Below are positions 11,589 to 23,840 of a DNA stretch of 64,000 nt, in pieces; position 1 is the first letter of the stretch, and each line of letters starts with the position of its first letter. The position numbers and the translations under genes were made by a program. Source of the DNA: Albugo candida (lineage: Eukaryota > Oomycota > Peronosporomycetes > Albuginales). Location: NCBI GenBank assembly GCA_040437565.1, contig JBDOQK010000002.1, positions 310,001-374,000 on the forward strand, written 5' to 3'. Below the pieces are notes generated by a model. That model was not told where the DNA came from. It searched no databases and was given only the letters and a program-made list of their open reading frames with translations.

Positions 11589-14500
11589 ATGCACCGAAGA
11601 AGTAAGGTCCGAGACATTGACAAACCGCAGCGGCCACACCGCGTTGTTTATCTGGGATTGAGTGACGAAAATACAGCTCTTCGATACTGCGACAACAATG
11701 TTGTTACATCCAAATACACTGTTGTGTCATTCTTGCCAAAATTCTTATTTGAGACTTTCCGAAAGCTACCAAATATATACTTTTTGTGCGTCAGCATCTT
11801 GCAAAGTATCCCAGAAATCAGCACTACTGCAGGCGTTCCGTCTACGTTACCGTCTCTAATGTTTATTATCATGATCGACGCCGTTTTCGCAATTCTCGAG
11901 GATCGCAAGCGTCACCAAGCAGATAATATTGCAAATGCTAGGCTCACAGATGTTTTTGACAGAAATGAACGCGTATTCAAGCTCAAACGCTGGTCAAATG
12001 TGGTAGTTGGTGATATCATTAAAGTAGACAACAGAGTCATTGCTCCAGCAGACATCGTAATCCTCGCAACATATCGATCCCCCGATGCTATAACGACAGG
12101 GCTTTGTTACGTCGAGACCAAGTCACTAGACGGCGAGACAAATCTCAAGATAAGAAATGCAATGAAAATCACCATGTTCGATTCAGACAACGTTGAGAGT
12201 TTACAGAAGCTAAGAGGTCGTATCGAATGTGAGCATCCAAACAACAAAATCAACACCTTCCAGGGCGTGCTCATATTGGACTCTGGTGAAAAGCAACCGA
12301 TCACCCATGAGAACACTATTTTGCGAGGCTGCATCCTACGAAACTCTAAATGGGTATACGGTCTTGTTTTCAACACCGGGAAAGACACTAAAATCATGCA
12401 AGGCATGTCCGCAGTGACGGCTAAAATGAGCACCATGGATCATCTGCTTAATAGGTATATACTTTTAATGCTACTAATACTGCTAACATGTAGCATCTTG
12501 GGCGCAACTGGCTGCATCAAATGGAATGAAAACGGATTACTGGCATGGTACTTGTATACCACATCGTCAACGAAAAGCGGCAGAGAGAACTGGATAACAA
12601 TGTTATCTTACTATTTCTTGCTGATGTATCAATTCATTCCTATCTCCCTCAATGTTTCCATGAGCATGGTTAAATTTCTACAAGCTCAGTTCATTCAATG
12701 GGATAGCCACATTTATCATGAATCTACCGACTCACCAGCACTGGTTCGGTCTATGTCACTGAATGAGGAGCTTGGTCAGATTTCGTATATCTTTACTGAC
12801 AAAACAGGGACACTTACATGTAACGTGATGGATTTTCGGAAATGCTCGATCGCAGGCGTCTCATACGGTCATGGAACAACCGAGATTGGTCTTGCCGCGA
12901 AAAATCGAGCCGGAGGAACAACTAGTATTCAATGCTTGGAAGAGCAGCGAGGATCAAGTACCAAACACGTCAATTTTGATGGTCCAGAATTGTTTACGGC
13001 CATAAGAGGAGAAGCTGGAGAAAAACAGAGGAAAAATATTGAGAAGTTCTTTACACATTTATCGATTTGCCATTCTGTGACCCCTGAAGTTATCGAAGGA
13101 TCTGATATTGTGACGTTTTCCGCTTCTTCCCCTGATGAGCAAGCACTTGTGGCAGGGGCAAGTTATTTCGGATATCAGTTTGTAGGACGCACCCCCGGTA
13201 CTGTTCAACTACGATTTCAAGGAGTACCAGAAGAGTTCGACATTCTGGAGGTATTTGCGTTTACAAGCACTCGTGCGCGAATGTCTACAATCGTGCGCCA
13301 TCCGGACGGGCTGATAGTTCTTTTTACGAAAGGGGCAGATAGTGCGCTATATCCGCGGCTGGAAAGAAGTGGTTCTTATCAAGCGTTACAGCAAGTCACC
13401 CAGCAGCACATAAATGAATACGCTGAGGAGGGACTTAGAACTTTAATCATAGCAATGCGTGAAATTGATCCTGAATACTACAAAGAGTGGAGCAAAAGAT
13501 TCTACTTGGCGAAAAATGATTTGGTCGCGATTGAGAGACAAAGAGAAGAACTTGACAATGATATCGATGATTGCATGAATGAGATAGAAGCTAACCTGAA
13601 ATTATTAGGTGCGACAGCTATTGAAGATAGGTTGCAGCAAGGGGTTCCTAGAACTCTCTCCAGGCTTTCCGCAGCCGGAATCAAAACATGGGTTCTCACC
13701 GGAGATAAAGAAGAAACCGCCATCAATATCGGGTACGCATGCCAGCTTCTCACAAATGACATGAAAATTATTATCATGAACTCTCGACGTTATCTCACAT
13801 CCTTGGCCATTCGCGAAGAGCTCGATGCACAAATTGATGCACGTATCGCAGAGCTGAATGCATCAAAAGCTAGGAAGGAAAAACTTAAAAAAATGGGATT
13901 TATCATTGATGGTGAGACATTGGCGCATATATTAAAAGATGACAATAAAAGCGTTCTTGCAACCTTATCTCAGTTTTGTACCGTGGTCATTGCTTGTCGA
14001 GTTTCACCCTCACAAAAAGCTGAAGTGGTAGCTCTCATAAAAAAAGCAATTCCAAGTGCTCGAACATTATCGATCGGAGACGGAGCCAACGATGTTCCCA
14101 TGATACAGGAGGCCCATATAGGTGTTGGCATATCCGGACAAGAAGGACTACAAGCGGTCAATTCGAGTGATTACGCCATTGCTCAGTTTCGCTTCCTCGA
14201 ACGACTAATTCTGGTGCACGGTCGTCGAAATTACAAGAGGTTAGCCACTTTGGCTCTCTATATCTTTTACAAGAATATCCTCCTAACGATGGGTCAATTT
14301 TGGCACACATGTTACAATGGTTTTTCGGGTCAAAAGTTATTCCTTGAAGCTGGGGTGCAAATTTACAACATCATGCTGACATCATTTCCAGTCATTCTCC
14401 TTTCTGTATTGGATCAAGATGTTGTAGATCAGCTCGCCCTGGATCATCCTCTTCTATATTATTCCGGATTGCGAGGAAGTGAGCTAAATAACCGAGTATT

Positions 14501-15176
14501 TGTTGGCTGGGTGCTCGATGCTTTCTTTCAGTCTGCTGTGATTACTTTTGGAACATTTATGTCGTATGGTAGTATGCTTGGAAATGGGAAGAGTGGATCA
14601 ATATGGCTGGATGGAAATACTATATTCACCATTATCGTCTTCGTGGCGAACATAAAACTCCTTCTGCATCAAAATAGTTTTCACTGGTTTAATTTCCTGG
14701 CAACCATGTTATCCATTCTAAATTGGTTAATGTTCGCTTTGATTGCTGGAAGAGTGTCCCTCCTATCAGATTTTTTTTGGAGCGACATTATGATAACTAC
14801 TTTGGGATCTTCCGTATTTTGGCTAGATGCATTGCTCATACCTTCTGTCGCACTTTTGGTCACATTCACAACCATTGTGTTAAAGTCAGAATTCTACCCT
14901 GACTATGTCCAATTAGTGAAAGAAGTGAGCAAGTTTAAGCTCGATGAAAAACTTTTGTCTAATAATGTTGAGAGCATGATATCATCATCAAAAGCTCAAC
15001 AGAAGAACCGTATAGGGCGTGTAAGCAGACGAAGGACAGGTTCAATTATACCAGCCGGTGTTTTTCAGAATAGGTCAAAAACAACGACGACATTGTACAA
15101 CGGATTTGCATTTTCAACAGATGATTGTTCAAATAAGACAGAGTCTCGCAATGCATTAAAATTCTCCAAAAAGTAA
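11589..15176 (+). CDS. P4-type ATPase (phospholipid flippase)
   Basis: This is a type IV P-type ATPase, which moves aminophospholipids from the outer to the inner leaflet of plasma, Golgi or endosomal membranes, usually with a CDC50 partner. It is a single exon of 1195 aa from ATG 11589; the frame is open from 11499 but the extra 30 residues are not conserved-looking. The motifs in order are: FLPKFLFETFRKLPNIYF near the N-terminus; LDGETNLK in the actuator; DKTGTLT with the phosphorylated Asp at about residue 404; PDEQALV and KGADSALY in the nucleotide-binding domain; TGDKEETAINIGYA; and GDGANDVPMIQEAHIGVGI. About ten hydrophobic segments are present, six of them C-terminal. It follows RPN1 at about 165 bp on the same strand. 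Substrate cannot be told from sequence alone. Confidence 0.95.
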   Translation: MHRRSKVRDIDKPQRPHRVVYLGLSDENTALRYCDNNVVTSKYTVVSFLPKFLFETFRKLPNIYFLCVSILQSIPEISTTAGVPSTLPSLMFIIMIDAVFAILEDRKRHQADNIANARLTDVFDRNERVFKLKRWSNVVVGDIIKVDNRVIAPADIVILATYRSPDAITTGLCYVETKSLDGETNLKIRNAMKITMFDSDNVESLQKLRGRIECEHPNNKINTFQGVLILDSGEKQPITHENTILRGCILRNSKWVYGLVFNTGKDTKIMQGMSAVTAKMSTMDHLLNRYILLMLLILLTCSILGATGCIKWNENGLLAWYLYTTSSTKSGRENWITMLSYYFLLMYQFIPISLNVSMSMVKFLQAQFIQWDSHIYHESTDSPALVRSMSLNEELGQISYIFTDKTGTLTCNVMDFRKCSIAGVSYGHGTTEIGLAAKNRAGGTTSIQCLEEQRGSSTKHVNFDGPELFTAIRGEAGEKQRKNIEKFFTHLSICHSVTPEVIEGSDIVTFSASSPDEQALVAGASYFGYQFVGRTPGTVQLRFQGVPEEFDILEVFAFTSTRARMSTIVRHPDGLIVLFTKGADSALYPRLERSGSYQALQQVTQQHINEYAEEGLRTLIIAMREIDPEYYKEWSKRFYLAKNDLVAIERQREELDNDIDDCMNEIEANLKLLGATAIEDRLQQGVPRTLSRLSAAGIKTWVLTGDKEETAINIGYACQLLTNDMKIIIMNSRRYLTSLAIREELDAQIDARIAELNASKARKEKLKKMGFIIDGETLAHILKDDNKSVLATLSQFCTVVIACRVSPSQKAEVVALIKKAIPSARTLSIGDGANDVPMIQEAHIGVGISGQEGLQAVNSSDYAIAQFRFLERLILVHGRRNYKRLATLALYIFYKNILLTMGQFWHTCYNGFSGQKLFLEAGVQIYNIMLTSFPVILLSVLDQDVVDQLALDHPLLYYSGLRGSELNNRVFVGWVLDAFFQSAVITFGTFMSYGSMLGNGKSGSIWLDGNTIFTIIVFVANIKLLLHQNSFHWFNFLATMLSILNWLMFALIAGRVSLLSDFFWSDIMITTLGSSVFWLDALLIPSVALLVTFTTIVLKSEFYPDYVQLVKEVSKFKLDEKLLSNNVESMISSSKAQQKNRIGRVSRRRTGSIIPAGVFQNRSKTTTTLYNGFAFSTDDCSNKTESRNALKFSKK

Positions 15177-15812
15177 ATAACTCTGGGCCGATGTGGAACA
15201 AACGAGAAAACGAGGTAGTGGAAGCGCTTAGGATCACCAAGCATCCTTATACAGAGATAATTGTGATCCTGGCTGCGTAGGATATTGTTTAATCACACGA
15301 GCGGCTGACGGAACAACATCTGAGTGAAATTCTGATTCTCATACTCGAATTTGTTTAATTTCTTCAGCATTTTGTTTCCAGAACTCAGGATTACGTGGAA
15401 TATACAGTTACTATATCGTAGTTGATATCACGGAAACGAGATTCGTAACAATCGATACTGTGTATAAGGTCAATCAATAATTATCTGTCTCTCGGTGCTA
15501 TATGGTAATGATGGCATCTCACACCTCCCTGATAGCACTCTACGGAAGGCAAGGAAATTATCATCTGTTAATAGATAAGCATGCCGCAACGAATTAGTCG
15601 CAATTGGAAAATATACAATCGAGTAGATAGGTCTCAAGTAAAAAACGACTTTTATCTCTCTCGCGTCACTCACTTGTGATCGTCATGCATTAGATTTTGG
15701 CAGAGATATTCCAGCCAACGATACTCGCTCTTTAATAAGCTTTCACACGACGCTTGGCAGCAGCTGTAAAACCGTCCATAATCAAGAAAAGCTTTTGATC
15801 AATCCTTCTCGG
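15177..15812. other. Intergenic region between flippase and AK9-like gene
   Basis: About 640 bp has no recognisable gene. It should hold the flippase 3' end and the AK9-like promoter. A small upstream coding exon of the AK9-like gene cannot be excluded. Confidence 0.4.
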
Positions 15813-18800
15813 ATGTTGCGCTATCCATGTTTCGCTTATGAAGGCACTACTATAAGCGAGGATATCAATACGCCTTGGGGGAACGCCTCGAAACGAGATC
15901 GAGACATGAGATTTGACCCAGTGATGCAAGGCGCTTTCGCCCGATTCTACGATGCTGCCAAACCTTACGATAGTGAAATGCTACCGTACCAAGAATATGT
16001 AGCTTTCTATCAGCGTGTGGCATTAGCATTATTTACTAATATCAGCATCGACGTCGCTCAAGAAATAGCGGCACAAGATTGGTTGTACGATAATCCCCCA
16101 GGAGAAGCTGCTGATTTGTCACTTTCTAAAGCGAAAGTAATTGCGTTCGAGCCTTTTGCATTATCCATGCATGAACTTGCGCAATTAGTTCTTCCGATAA
16201 ATAGTCCTCGGTCGTTTTTCAATTCGTTTTACAGTGAACTCGAAAGATCGCTATTTATCATCCCAGAAATATGTTTATGCTCCATAAATCGAGTAAATCA
16301 TATTTGTGAAGCATTTCAACAGAACAGCACGATTTTTTCTGGACAATCAACACCAGTTGAGGGAAAGACTGCCTCGAAAAGGTCGTTGAAGCATTGCATT
16401 TATGGAAGCAGGAAGTCAGAACCCGAATATTCTCAGCAAGTCTTACAGCATCTGAACGAGAACCACAAAGATGAAGAGGATATGAAAAGCGGTATCACTG
16501 GATACTCCAATGGTTATTCACAGATTTTAGATAGCACTGAAGCCCTTGTGCACATTTTACGCGTGTTCGATTCAGCCATGCTGCCACCGAATATTACTGA
16601 TGATTGGGATGTAGAGGAGGCAAAAATATCAGCATTATTGACACAACAAGCTACAGTGGTTGCTGTTGTCGGTCCTACGGGATCAGGAAAGTCAAGAATA
16701 GCAAAATATTTGGCAGAATACTTTGGGTTCGTTCTGTGTTCCATCGAGACAGCGGTTACAAACTTGATGGCTAAGTATGGCAACGAGGCGAGAAAGAGGT
16801 TTTTCGAGAAGAAAGGTATCACCTATGATCTTGATGGAAACGATGAAAAAGGGATCGATGAGAAACCCAATGATTTCGATGTAGAAACGTCAAATATGTG
16901 CGAGATTCTCGAGCAGCTCCTTTCTGGAGGAGCGTTATCAAAATTTGAGTTGATTGATATTCAAATGCGTTATGCACAACAGATTCTACAAAGTGAGAAT
17001 ATTGGAGTCGTTCTCGATGACTTGGACCTATCTGAGTCGTGTGAAGTGAAATGCAATTATCTCGTATCTTTACACGGTAATGACAACGTTAGTGCGCAAA
17101 AAATGCATCGGATGGTACTCAACAGTGTGGATGGAGAACATTATATCCCGAAAGAGCTAGCTCTTTCTACCCCAACATGCCAAGAAGTGCATCATGTCGG
17201 TGAAACCGCAAAAGGAGGCTACATTGCTGATAATCATAATCCTATTCATGAGAAAATAATGAGCTCGGCGGGTGTAAGGTTGATTCAGGAAGAGTGTGAA
17301 TTAGCTAACTGTAGCTTTAGAAATCTTACCCCAATTGGTGGGTTTTCGGCTGGAACATCGCTGAGGTCCGATGAGAATGTCACGTGGAGCCAGTCTTCTG
17401 TATATTGCAACAACGGGACGACCCGAATTCCTATATTGGTCACGCAACCGATCTCAACTATCCTCGAACAATGTATCTTGGAGATTCACAGAGTACTTTC
17501 TTCCTCAGTATTTCTTTCTTCACGTCATGCTAACCATGCTTTTCTTCGATAGAATTTGCTCGGGATTTCGAACCTCGTTATACCTCGGAAAGCGCTTTCA
17601 ATTACACTACCTGATGACATTATCGAGTCATCTCGCACCGATCAAGTTATCTGGTTACTGCAATCTGGCAACGAAATAGATTCTTTGGATGCTGGGTCTA
17701 ATGCATGGAAGTCTAAGCAGCGAACCTTGTCCAAACGGTGGAAGCAATTTTGTCCCGTGTCATTTGATAGAAATAACGGACAATCAGCAGTCAATGGCGA
17801 TCCAGCATATTCCGCTTACTTGCACGGACATGTGAGTTTCTTGTTCAAGTTGTAATACTGGCTGCGTAATGTTCTTATACTTTTCTTCCAGATTTATATG
17901 CTCGCTTCAGAGGAGTTTCGAGTTAAGTTTTGCCTGCATCCTGAAAAATATTTAGGTCATAATCCTGCCAAGGAATACGTTACTCCGTCACGAATCCTTC
18001 TCGGAATGGGACCGGATGACCTCGAAATTATTGGAAAAATAGCCCGCTCTTTGGAAATAGACCGCATCATCAATGTTGCTGCAATACTCGAAACCATGTC
18101 TTCATTAGATCGAGCTTTGTCTGAGAGGTTGTTGGAAGGGCAGATCATACCTTACGATGAGATTCTTTTCCATATATCGTCTACCCTTTTGGGTTTGAAT
18201 TCTTGGCTATTGTTCGGACTACCACCCACCCCCTCGGTTATTGAAACCCTGACGAATCACAAGGTGCAAATCGATGCCATTTTGCTTCTCGATGACAGCA
18301 ATAATGCTACTGATAGCCAATCACTCGTTTTGGATTGCAAAGAGAACGGACAAGTATGCGATGTACCGATAAAAGTGGTGCATTGGGAGAGCGAATCTAT
18401 CAATAATGTGCTAATTTGTATACGCCAGGCATTCAACCCTTTTCTACCCCAGTCACACGTGGATACACTTCAGGATGGTACATTCAACGATAAGGATCGC
18501 TATCAATATGTACAAAATGCAATCGCCTCGTTCAGTTTAGGGGATACGAAAACGCAAACTGAGACCGTCTCATTAGAGCTGTCTGCTGATAATCCTAATC
18601 CTCCTAGTGCAATTCGTTGCCATGCTAAGCAACAAATGCTGGGTGAAACAGGTTTGTTTTGTCCAGTAGCTTGGAAAACTCTCAAAGAATTGGTTCAAAG
18701 TGGTCCGGATCACCTTGTTACTGTAGATGGATATCATTACTGCTTGTCCGGGCCTGAAGCACTAGAAGCATTTAGTCGGAATCCATTTGACTATGTACCT

Positions 18801-21800
18801 TCAAGTTTTATTGATACCGACACAGTTCAATTTGTTCCTTGGATACTTTTGTTGAATATTCCAAGATCTTATCTGGGTGAAAGGCTTGTGGAACTGTGTG
18901 GAAAAACGTTTTTGCTGCAAGAAATAGAGTACGGTCGTGTCAAGAAGACTTATCGTGAGAAATTGCTGGTCAATAGCTTGAAAGACCCAGAATCGCGATC
19001 AGATGAAGAAATCCTTTACTTAAAGTCTATTGAAGAAGCAATATTTACGACGATAGCGCAAGGACGCTTGACTTCAAGTATCAAGCCTATCATTGTTGCA
19101 CTACAGGATACGATGTGTGAAGTAGGCGAGATATCGATCGACAGAGTGGTCAACTCAATTACCGAGTACAAACTTAGCTCAGCTCCAATGCTTGTCATCT
19201 CTCTGAATATTGCGCAGGAGACTTTTATCGAGCAGCAACTTATGGAATGGAAANNNNNNNNNNNNNNNNNNNNNNNNNNNNNNNNNNNNNNNNNNNNNNN
19301 NNNNNNNNNNNNNNNNNNNNNNNNNNNNNNNNNNNNNNNNNNNNNNNNNNNNNAGAAGCAATATTTACGACGATAGCGCAAGGACGCTTGACTTCAAGTA
19401 TCAAGCCTATCATTGTTGCACTACAGGATACGATGTGTGAAGTAGGCGAGATATCGATCGACAGAGTGGTCAACTCAATTACCGAGTACAAACTTAGCTC
19501 AGCTCCAATGCTTGTCATCTCTCTGAATATTGCGCAGGAGACTTTTATCGAGCAGCAACTTATGGAATGGAAAAAAAGTATATCTTCAAAAAATGGCAGA
19601 ATCGACACAACGAGTCTCAGCGTGTCTAAAGCCCACGAACACACTGATCTTGATAGTGCAGATGTTGATGTGAACAACCTGGAATCATTGGAACGTGAAA
19701 AACTCGAAACTAAGTACCAGGAAGGTATTTCTGTGCATAACGGTATCCTGGAACGGCTGGGTATACGAGGAATTGCAATTTTGCCTATATCTTTGGCAAA
19801 CGAAACTATTCGTCAGTCTATAGATAAAGTCAAGTATTTCATCAATAATTTACACGAAAGAAAATCCTCACTGCTGCAACGATGCGAAGTTCTAACATAT
19901 CAAGAGATGCTTGATGAGTTAATTATGGGGAGAAGTATCATCAGTAATTACAATACAACGTGTCCACTCACTTTTATTTGCGGTGCAAAGCATGACGAAA
20001 GCTCGTTCAAATGTGTTAACTACAGGAATAGACTGTATTTCCCAGATGGAGAGCATAATTTGAAAAGGTTTGTTGCGAATCCGGCTACTTATGTGTACAT
20101 CTCGAATAGGATCGGAGAATCCGCTCATGTGAGGTTACAGTGCTGCATTGTTGGGCCGCCGAAAATGGGAAAGACTACGCTCGCACTGGATCTGGCTTCT
20201 CATTATGATCTTGTCTATGTATCGCCCCATACTGCAGTGGCGTGGATACAACGATATTCGAAGCATACATTACTTGGGAGCTATCTCACTCAAAACGTTG
20301 ATTCCTGGCCTGCATCGGTTTTGTATATAGCTATTATGCATCGAATCTGTGCTGGGGATTGTCAAAGCAGAGGCTGGGTTCTCGACGACTTCTTTATAAA
20401 TGATGAAGAATGGGAGCAAACCAAACGAATTAATCACGAGATCAACGGAGCATTCCCTTCTGTGATGTTCTACTTGAAAAGGAAGGACAACTGCTGCAAT
20501 GCTTATTCGAAGTTGACCAGTTTTTATACGATGGCTTTTGGAGCCTTTCACCTACAGCAATTAATATCAATGAAAGACTCTGCTTCATCATCTTGGAAAA
20601 TACTAGATAAAGCGAAGCAGAAACTGGATTCATATCTTCGTTTGAGACGTGAATATAATCGAGTCATGTCGACGTCAAAAGCCAAAGGTCCCGTTGGTAT
20701 GTATGGAGTCTTGTTACATCAAAAGACGGTGGAAGACANNNNNNNNNNNNNNNNNNNNNNNNNNNNNNNNNNNNNNNNNNNNNNNNNNNNNNNNNNNNNN
20801 NNNNNNNNNNNNNNNNNNNNNNNNNNNNNNNNNNNNNNGCTATTATGCATCGAATCTGTGCTGGGGATTGTCAAAGCAGAGGCTGGGTTCTCGACGACTT
20901 CTTTATAAATGATGAAGAATGGGAGCAAACCAAACGAATTAATCACGAGATCAACGGAGCATTCCCTTCTGTGATGTTCTACTTGAAAAGGAAGGACAAC
21001 TGCTGCAATGCTTATTCGAAGTTGACCAGTTTTTATACGATGGCTTTTGGAGCCTTTCACCTACAGCAATTAATATCAATGAAAGACTCTGCTTCATCAT
21101 CTTGGAAAATACTAGATAAAGCGAAGCAGAAACTGGATTCATATCTTCGTTTGAGACGTGAATATAATCGAGTCATGTCGACGTCAAAAGCCAAAGGTCC
21201 CGTTGGTATGTATGGAGTCTTGTTACATCAAAAGACGGTGGAAGACAATTTGAACGAAAATGTGCAGCTATTTTGCCCTGTTGAGCTAACTAAGCGCTGT
21301 CTTTTCGCTTCTTATATGACAGACCGCCGTCATATCGTACAGTACAATGGTTCATACTACTTCTGTGCCAACAAAGAGAACCTTGAAACTTTTCTGCAAA
21401 ATGCGGATAAAATCTTGGCTACAATCAGCGATCAAGAAGACATCAAAAGTCTCGTGAGTTCACCTCCAATCGATTTTTCAATTACGAGCTTATTTATGGA
21501 TCTCAACTCCAAGGATGCAGAGTTCAAAGGCTTTTGCCCAGTTACCTTGGAGCTAGCTCAAACCGGAATAAAAAAAGAAACAGCAGAACAGTGGAAGCAT
21601 TTGGTGAAAGGAAGTGATTTTCACCGTGCATCTTTCTGTGGAAAAGTTTATCTATTTGCATCAGAAATGCAAAAACAGCGCTTTCTTTTCGAACCGCATC
21701 GATACATATATCAGAAACTACCGCACAAATTACCTCCATCGGTCCGACAACCAGTAGCTTGCTCTAAAGCGTGCGTGTCACACTATGAGCAAGAGTTGGA

Positions 21801-22221
21801 CGTGCCGATACAAAAGGCAATGCTCCTGATTGGAAAGGAACGGCCCAAACTTCCCGGAACGAGCACGAAAGCATCTGCATGTATCCTTTTGGGTTTGATG
21901 CTAAAGACAGATTGTAGTGCCATTTCAGAGAAAACGAGAACCAGATACCAAAAAGCGATGGGAGAATTCAAGCTTGATTGTGGTCTGCTAGAAGTTTTGA
22001 AAAGTGCGATTAGCAGTCAAATGTTCTGTGGTGCTGGCATCAATCTTATTCGTGCTGTCAGAAGTAGTGGCGATTCTTCTACTAATGTGTCGACATCGAC
22101 TGAGTCTACAACAATGATAAGAAGCGATTCGCATGAAACACAAGAAATACGGAAGAGATTTGACTTGTTGCTTTCCGAGAGTGCTGAGCCTAGCAGACTT
22201 GTTCGCTACATTATTGCTTAG
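15813..22221 (+). CDS. AK9-like multidomain adenylate kinase (cilium type)
   Basis: This is a giant nucleotide-kinase protein resembling AK9/AKD1, which phosphorylates nucleoside monophosphates and is associated with cilia and flagella. Exons are 15813-17507, 17553-17831 and 17892-22221. Removing two contig-end duplications (320 and 509 bp) leaves an open frame of about 1824 aa, against 1911 in human AK9. Walker A motifs are GPTGSGKS at about 16671 and GPPKMGKT at about 20153. A repeated Cys motif of CPV or CPL, followed by an aromatic-rich strand and F..NP..Y, occurs five times (near 17750, 18660, 19960, 21280, 21535); it resembles YHS-type modules. The first intron is only 45 bp. The start was set at the first ATG of the open frame; an upstream exon is possible. 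Confidence 0.85.
19034..19573 (+). repeat. Contig-end duplication inside the AK9-like gene (first)
   Basis: 19034-19253 and 19354-19573 (220 bp) are the same sequence around a 100-N gap. Removing 320 bp keeps the frame once combined with the second duplication, so this is an assembly overlap rather than a repeated domain. Confidence 0.85.
20330..21247 (+). repeat. Contig-end duplication inside the AK9-like gene (second)
   Basis: 20330-20738 and 20839-21247 (409 bp) match around a 100-N gap. As elsewhere, the simplest reading is overlapping contig ends. Confidence 0.85.
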
Positions 22222-22676
22222 GTGGCTGAAATCTTTCCTACTATTTACAAGTTTTGTGAGTCGGCTGATGTCGTAGTCGTACCTGAGCTCGTAAGAGAAG
22301 GATGTTCATATTTCGACGACTTTTGTTGTTTAAAATTTGTGTTTCAACCATCGCAGACGCGCCTTGATTGTTTACTGAGGGTATGAAATGGATCCCGATA
22401 ATGTCTATGTATTCTGTATCATTCACGAGTTTGTCGGTCACGATTGTGACGCCAATCATAAATGCGACGCTTGTAACCTTTAGGTGTCGCGGTAGCTATG
22501 AGGTTCCGACATCTATTCCTACCAACATCTGTGTTCCATACAGTTGTAGTGGTTCGTATGATATATCATAGCGCTGTTACCATGTTAGATTGTGATCAGT
22601 TGGTGGGCTACTTATCAACGCCTGAGTGCCCACAATAATGTATACGACATTATCTGGACTCTGTCTACTGTAGAAG
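22222..22676. other. Intergenic region upstream of alpha-SNAP
   Basis: About 455 bp shows no convincing coding or RNA signal. It contains the AK9-like 3' end and the alpha-SNAP upstream region. Confidence 0.4.
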
Positions 22677-23840
22677 ATGGCGGAGCGAAAAGCTGAAGAG
22701 TATTTGGCTCAAGGAAACAAAGCCTTGAAGAAGAGCGGGTTCTTCTCGTTCGGAGGCTCACAAAAATATGAAGATGCGAGCGACTTATTTGAAAAGGCTG
22801 GCAATCAATACAAAATCGCTAAGAATTGTAAGCGTTTTTCTTGGTGTTGATAGTCACATTCTTTGACGATGTGGTGTCATATACAGTTCAAGAAGCAGCG
22901 CAAGCGTTTGCTAAATGCGCCGATTGTCAGGTATGTGAATGATTAGAAAACAACATCATTCGGCATATCATATACGGATCGCAGATGAGATTAAAAGAAA
23001 GTTCCCGCGCCGCGCAATTCTATCAATTTGCTGCAGAATCACTCAATAAGGTCAACCCACAAGGTGATCGAGTCTGAGCTGCAGCTTATATTTCATTTAG
23101 ATGCTAAACGGTGTACCTTTCTGGCTGTATCAGACGCTGTTGGATATTACCGTACCGCAATAGCAATGCTGTGTGATGCAGGGCGCTTTTCAAATGCTGC
23201 AAAATTACAAAAGCAAATCGCTGAAACTTTTGAAGCTCAAGACAATAAGGAAGAAGCTCTGGAAAATTACCGGCAAGCCGCAGACTATTTTTCCGGAGAA
23301 AATCAATCTTCCTCAGCCAACAGCATGTTAATCAAAGTCGCTCAGATCTCGGCTCAGCTGGAAAGGTTTGAAGCATAAACATCATATACGCTTTCTCATT
23401 GAGATTTGTATAGATATGACGCAGCGCGAGAAATTTATGAAAACCTCGCAAAGTCTTCCATGGACTCGAATTTACTCAAGTTTAACGCCAAAAATCATTT
23501 GCTGAACGCGGGTATATGTGCCCTTGCAACAAAGGATCTTGTTCTCGTTCAGATGAAAATGGGAGAGTATCAAGACATTGACTACACTTTTGGAGATTCT
23601 CGCGAAGGGAAGTTTCTACAGGTTTGATATTGAGACCTATGTTTGCACAATGCTGACCACATGCCGTTATGTTTCAAGGGTATGGTGAAGGCGTACGAAA
23701 GCTTCAGCGCTGATGCATTTGCAGATGCTGTGTACCAGTACGATACAATCTCTAAAATCGAACCCTGGAAAATTTCGATGCTGTTGCACGTCAAAGAAAG
23801 CATTGTTGGTGAGACAACCGTCGCACAAGATCTCACATAA
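22677..23840 (+). CDS. Alpha-SNAP (NSF attachment protein)
   Basis: Alpha-SNAP bridges SNARE complexes to the NSF ATPase so that SNAREs can be disassembled after membrane fusion. Six exons (22677-22827, 22887-22930, 22985-23063, 23134-23365, 23414-23621, 23679-23840) give 291 aa, compared with about 295 in animals. Diagnostic stretches are the N-terminal KKSGFFSFGGSQKYEDA, which includes the membrane-attachment loop FFSFGG, TPR-like helices such as EEALENYRQAADYF, and the C-terminal block ADAFADAVYQYDTISKIEPWK with a final Leu-Thr. The 3' half is repeated at 24254-24610 by the contig-overlap artefact. RabGGTase beta begins about 100 bp downstream on the same strand. Confidence 0.93.
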
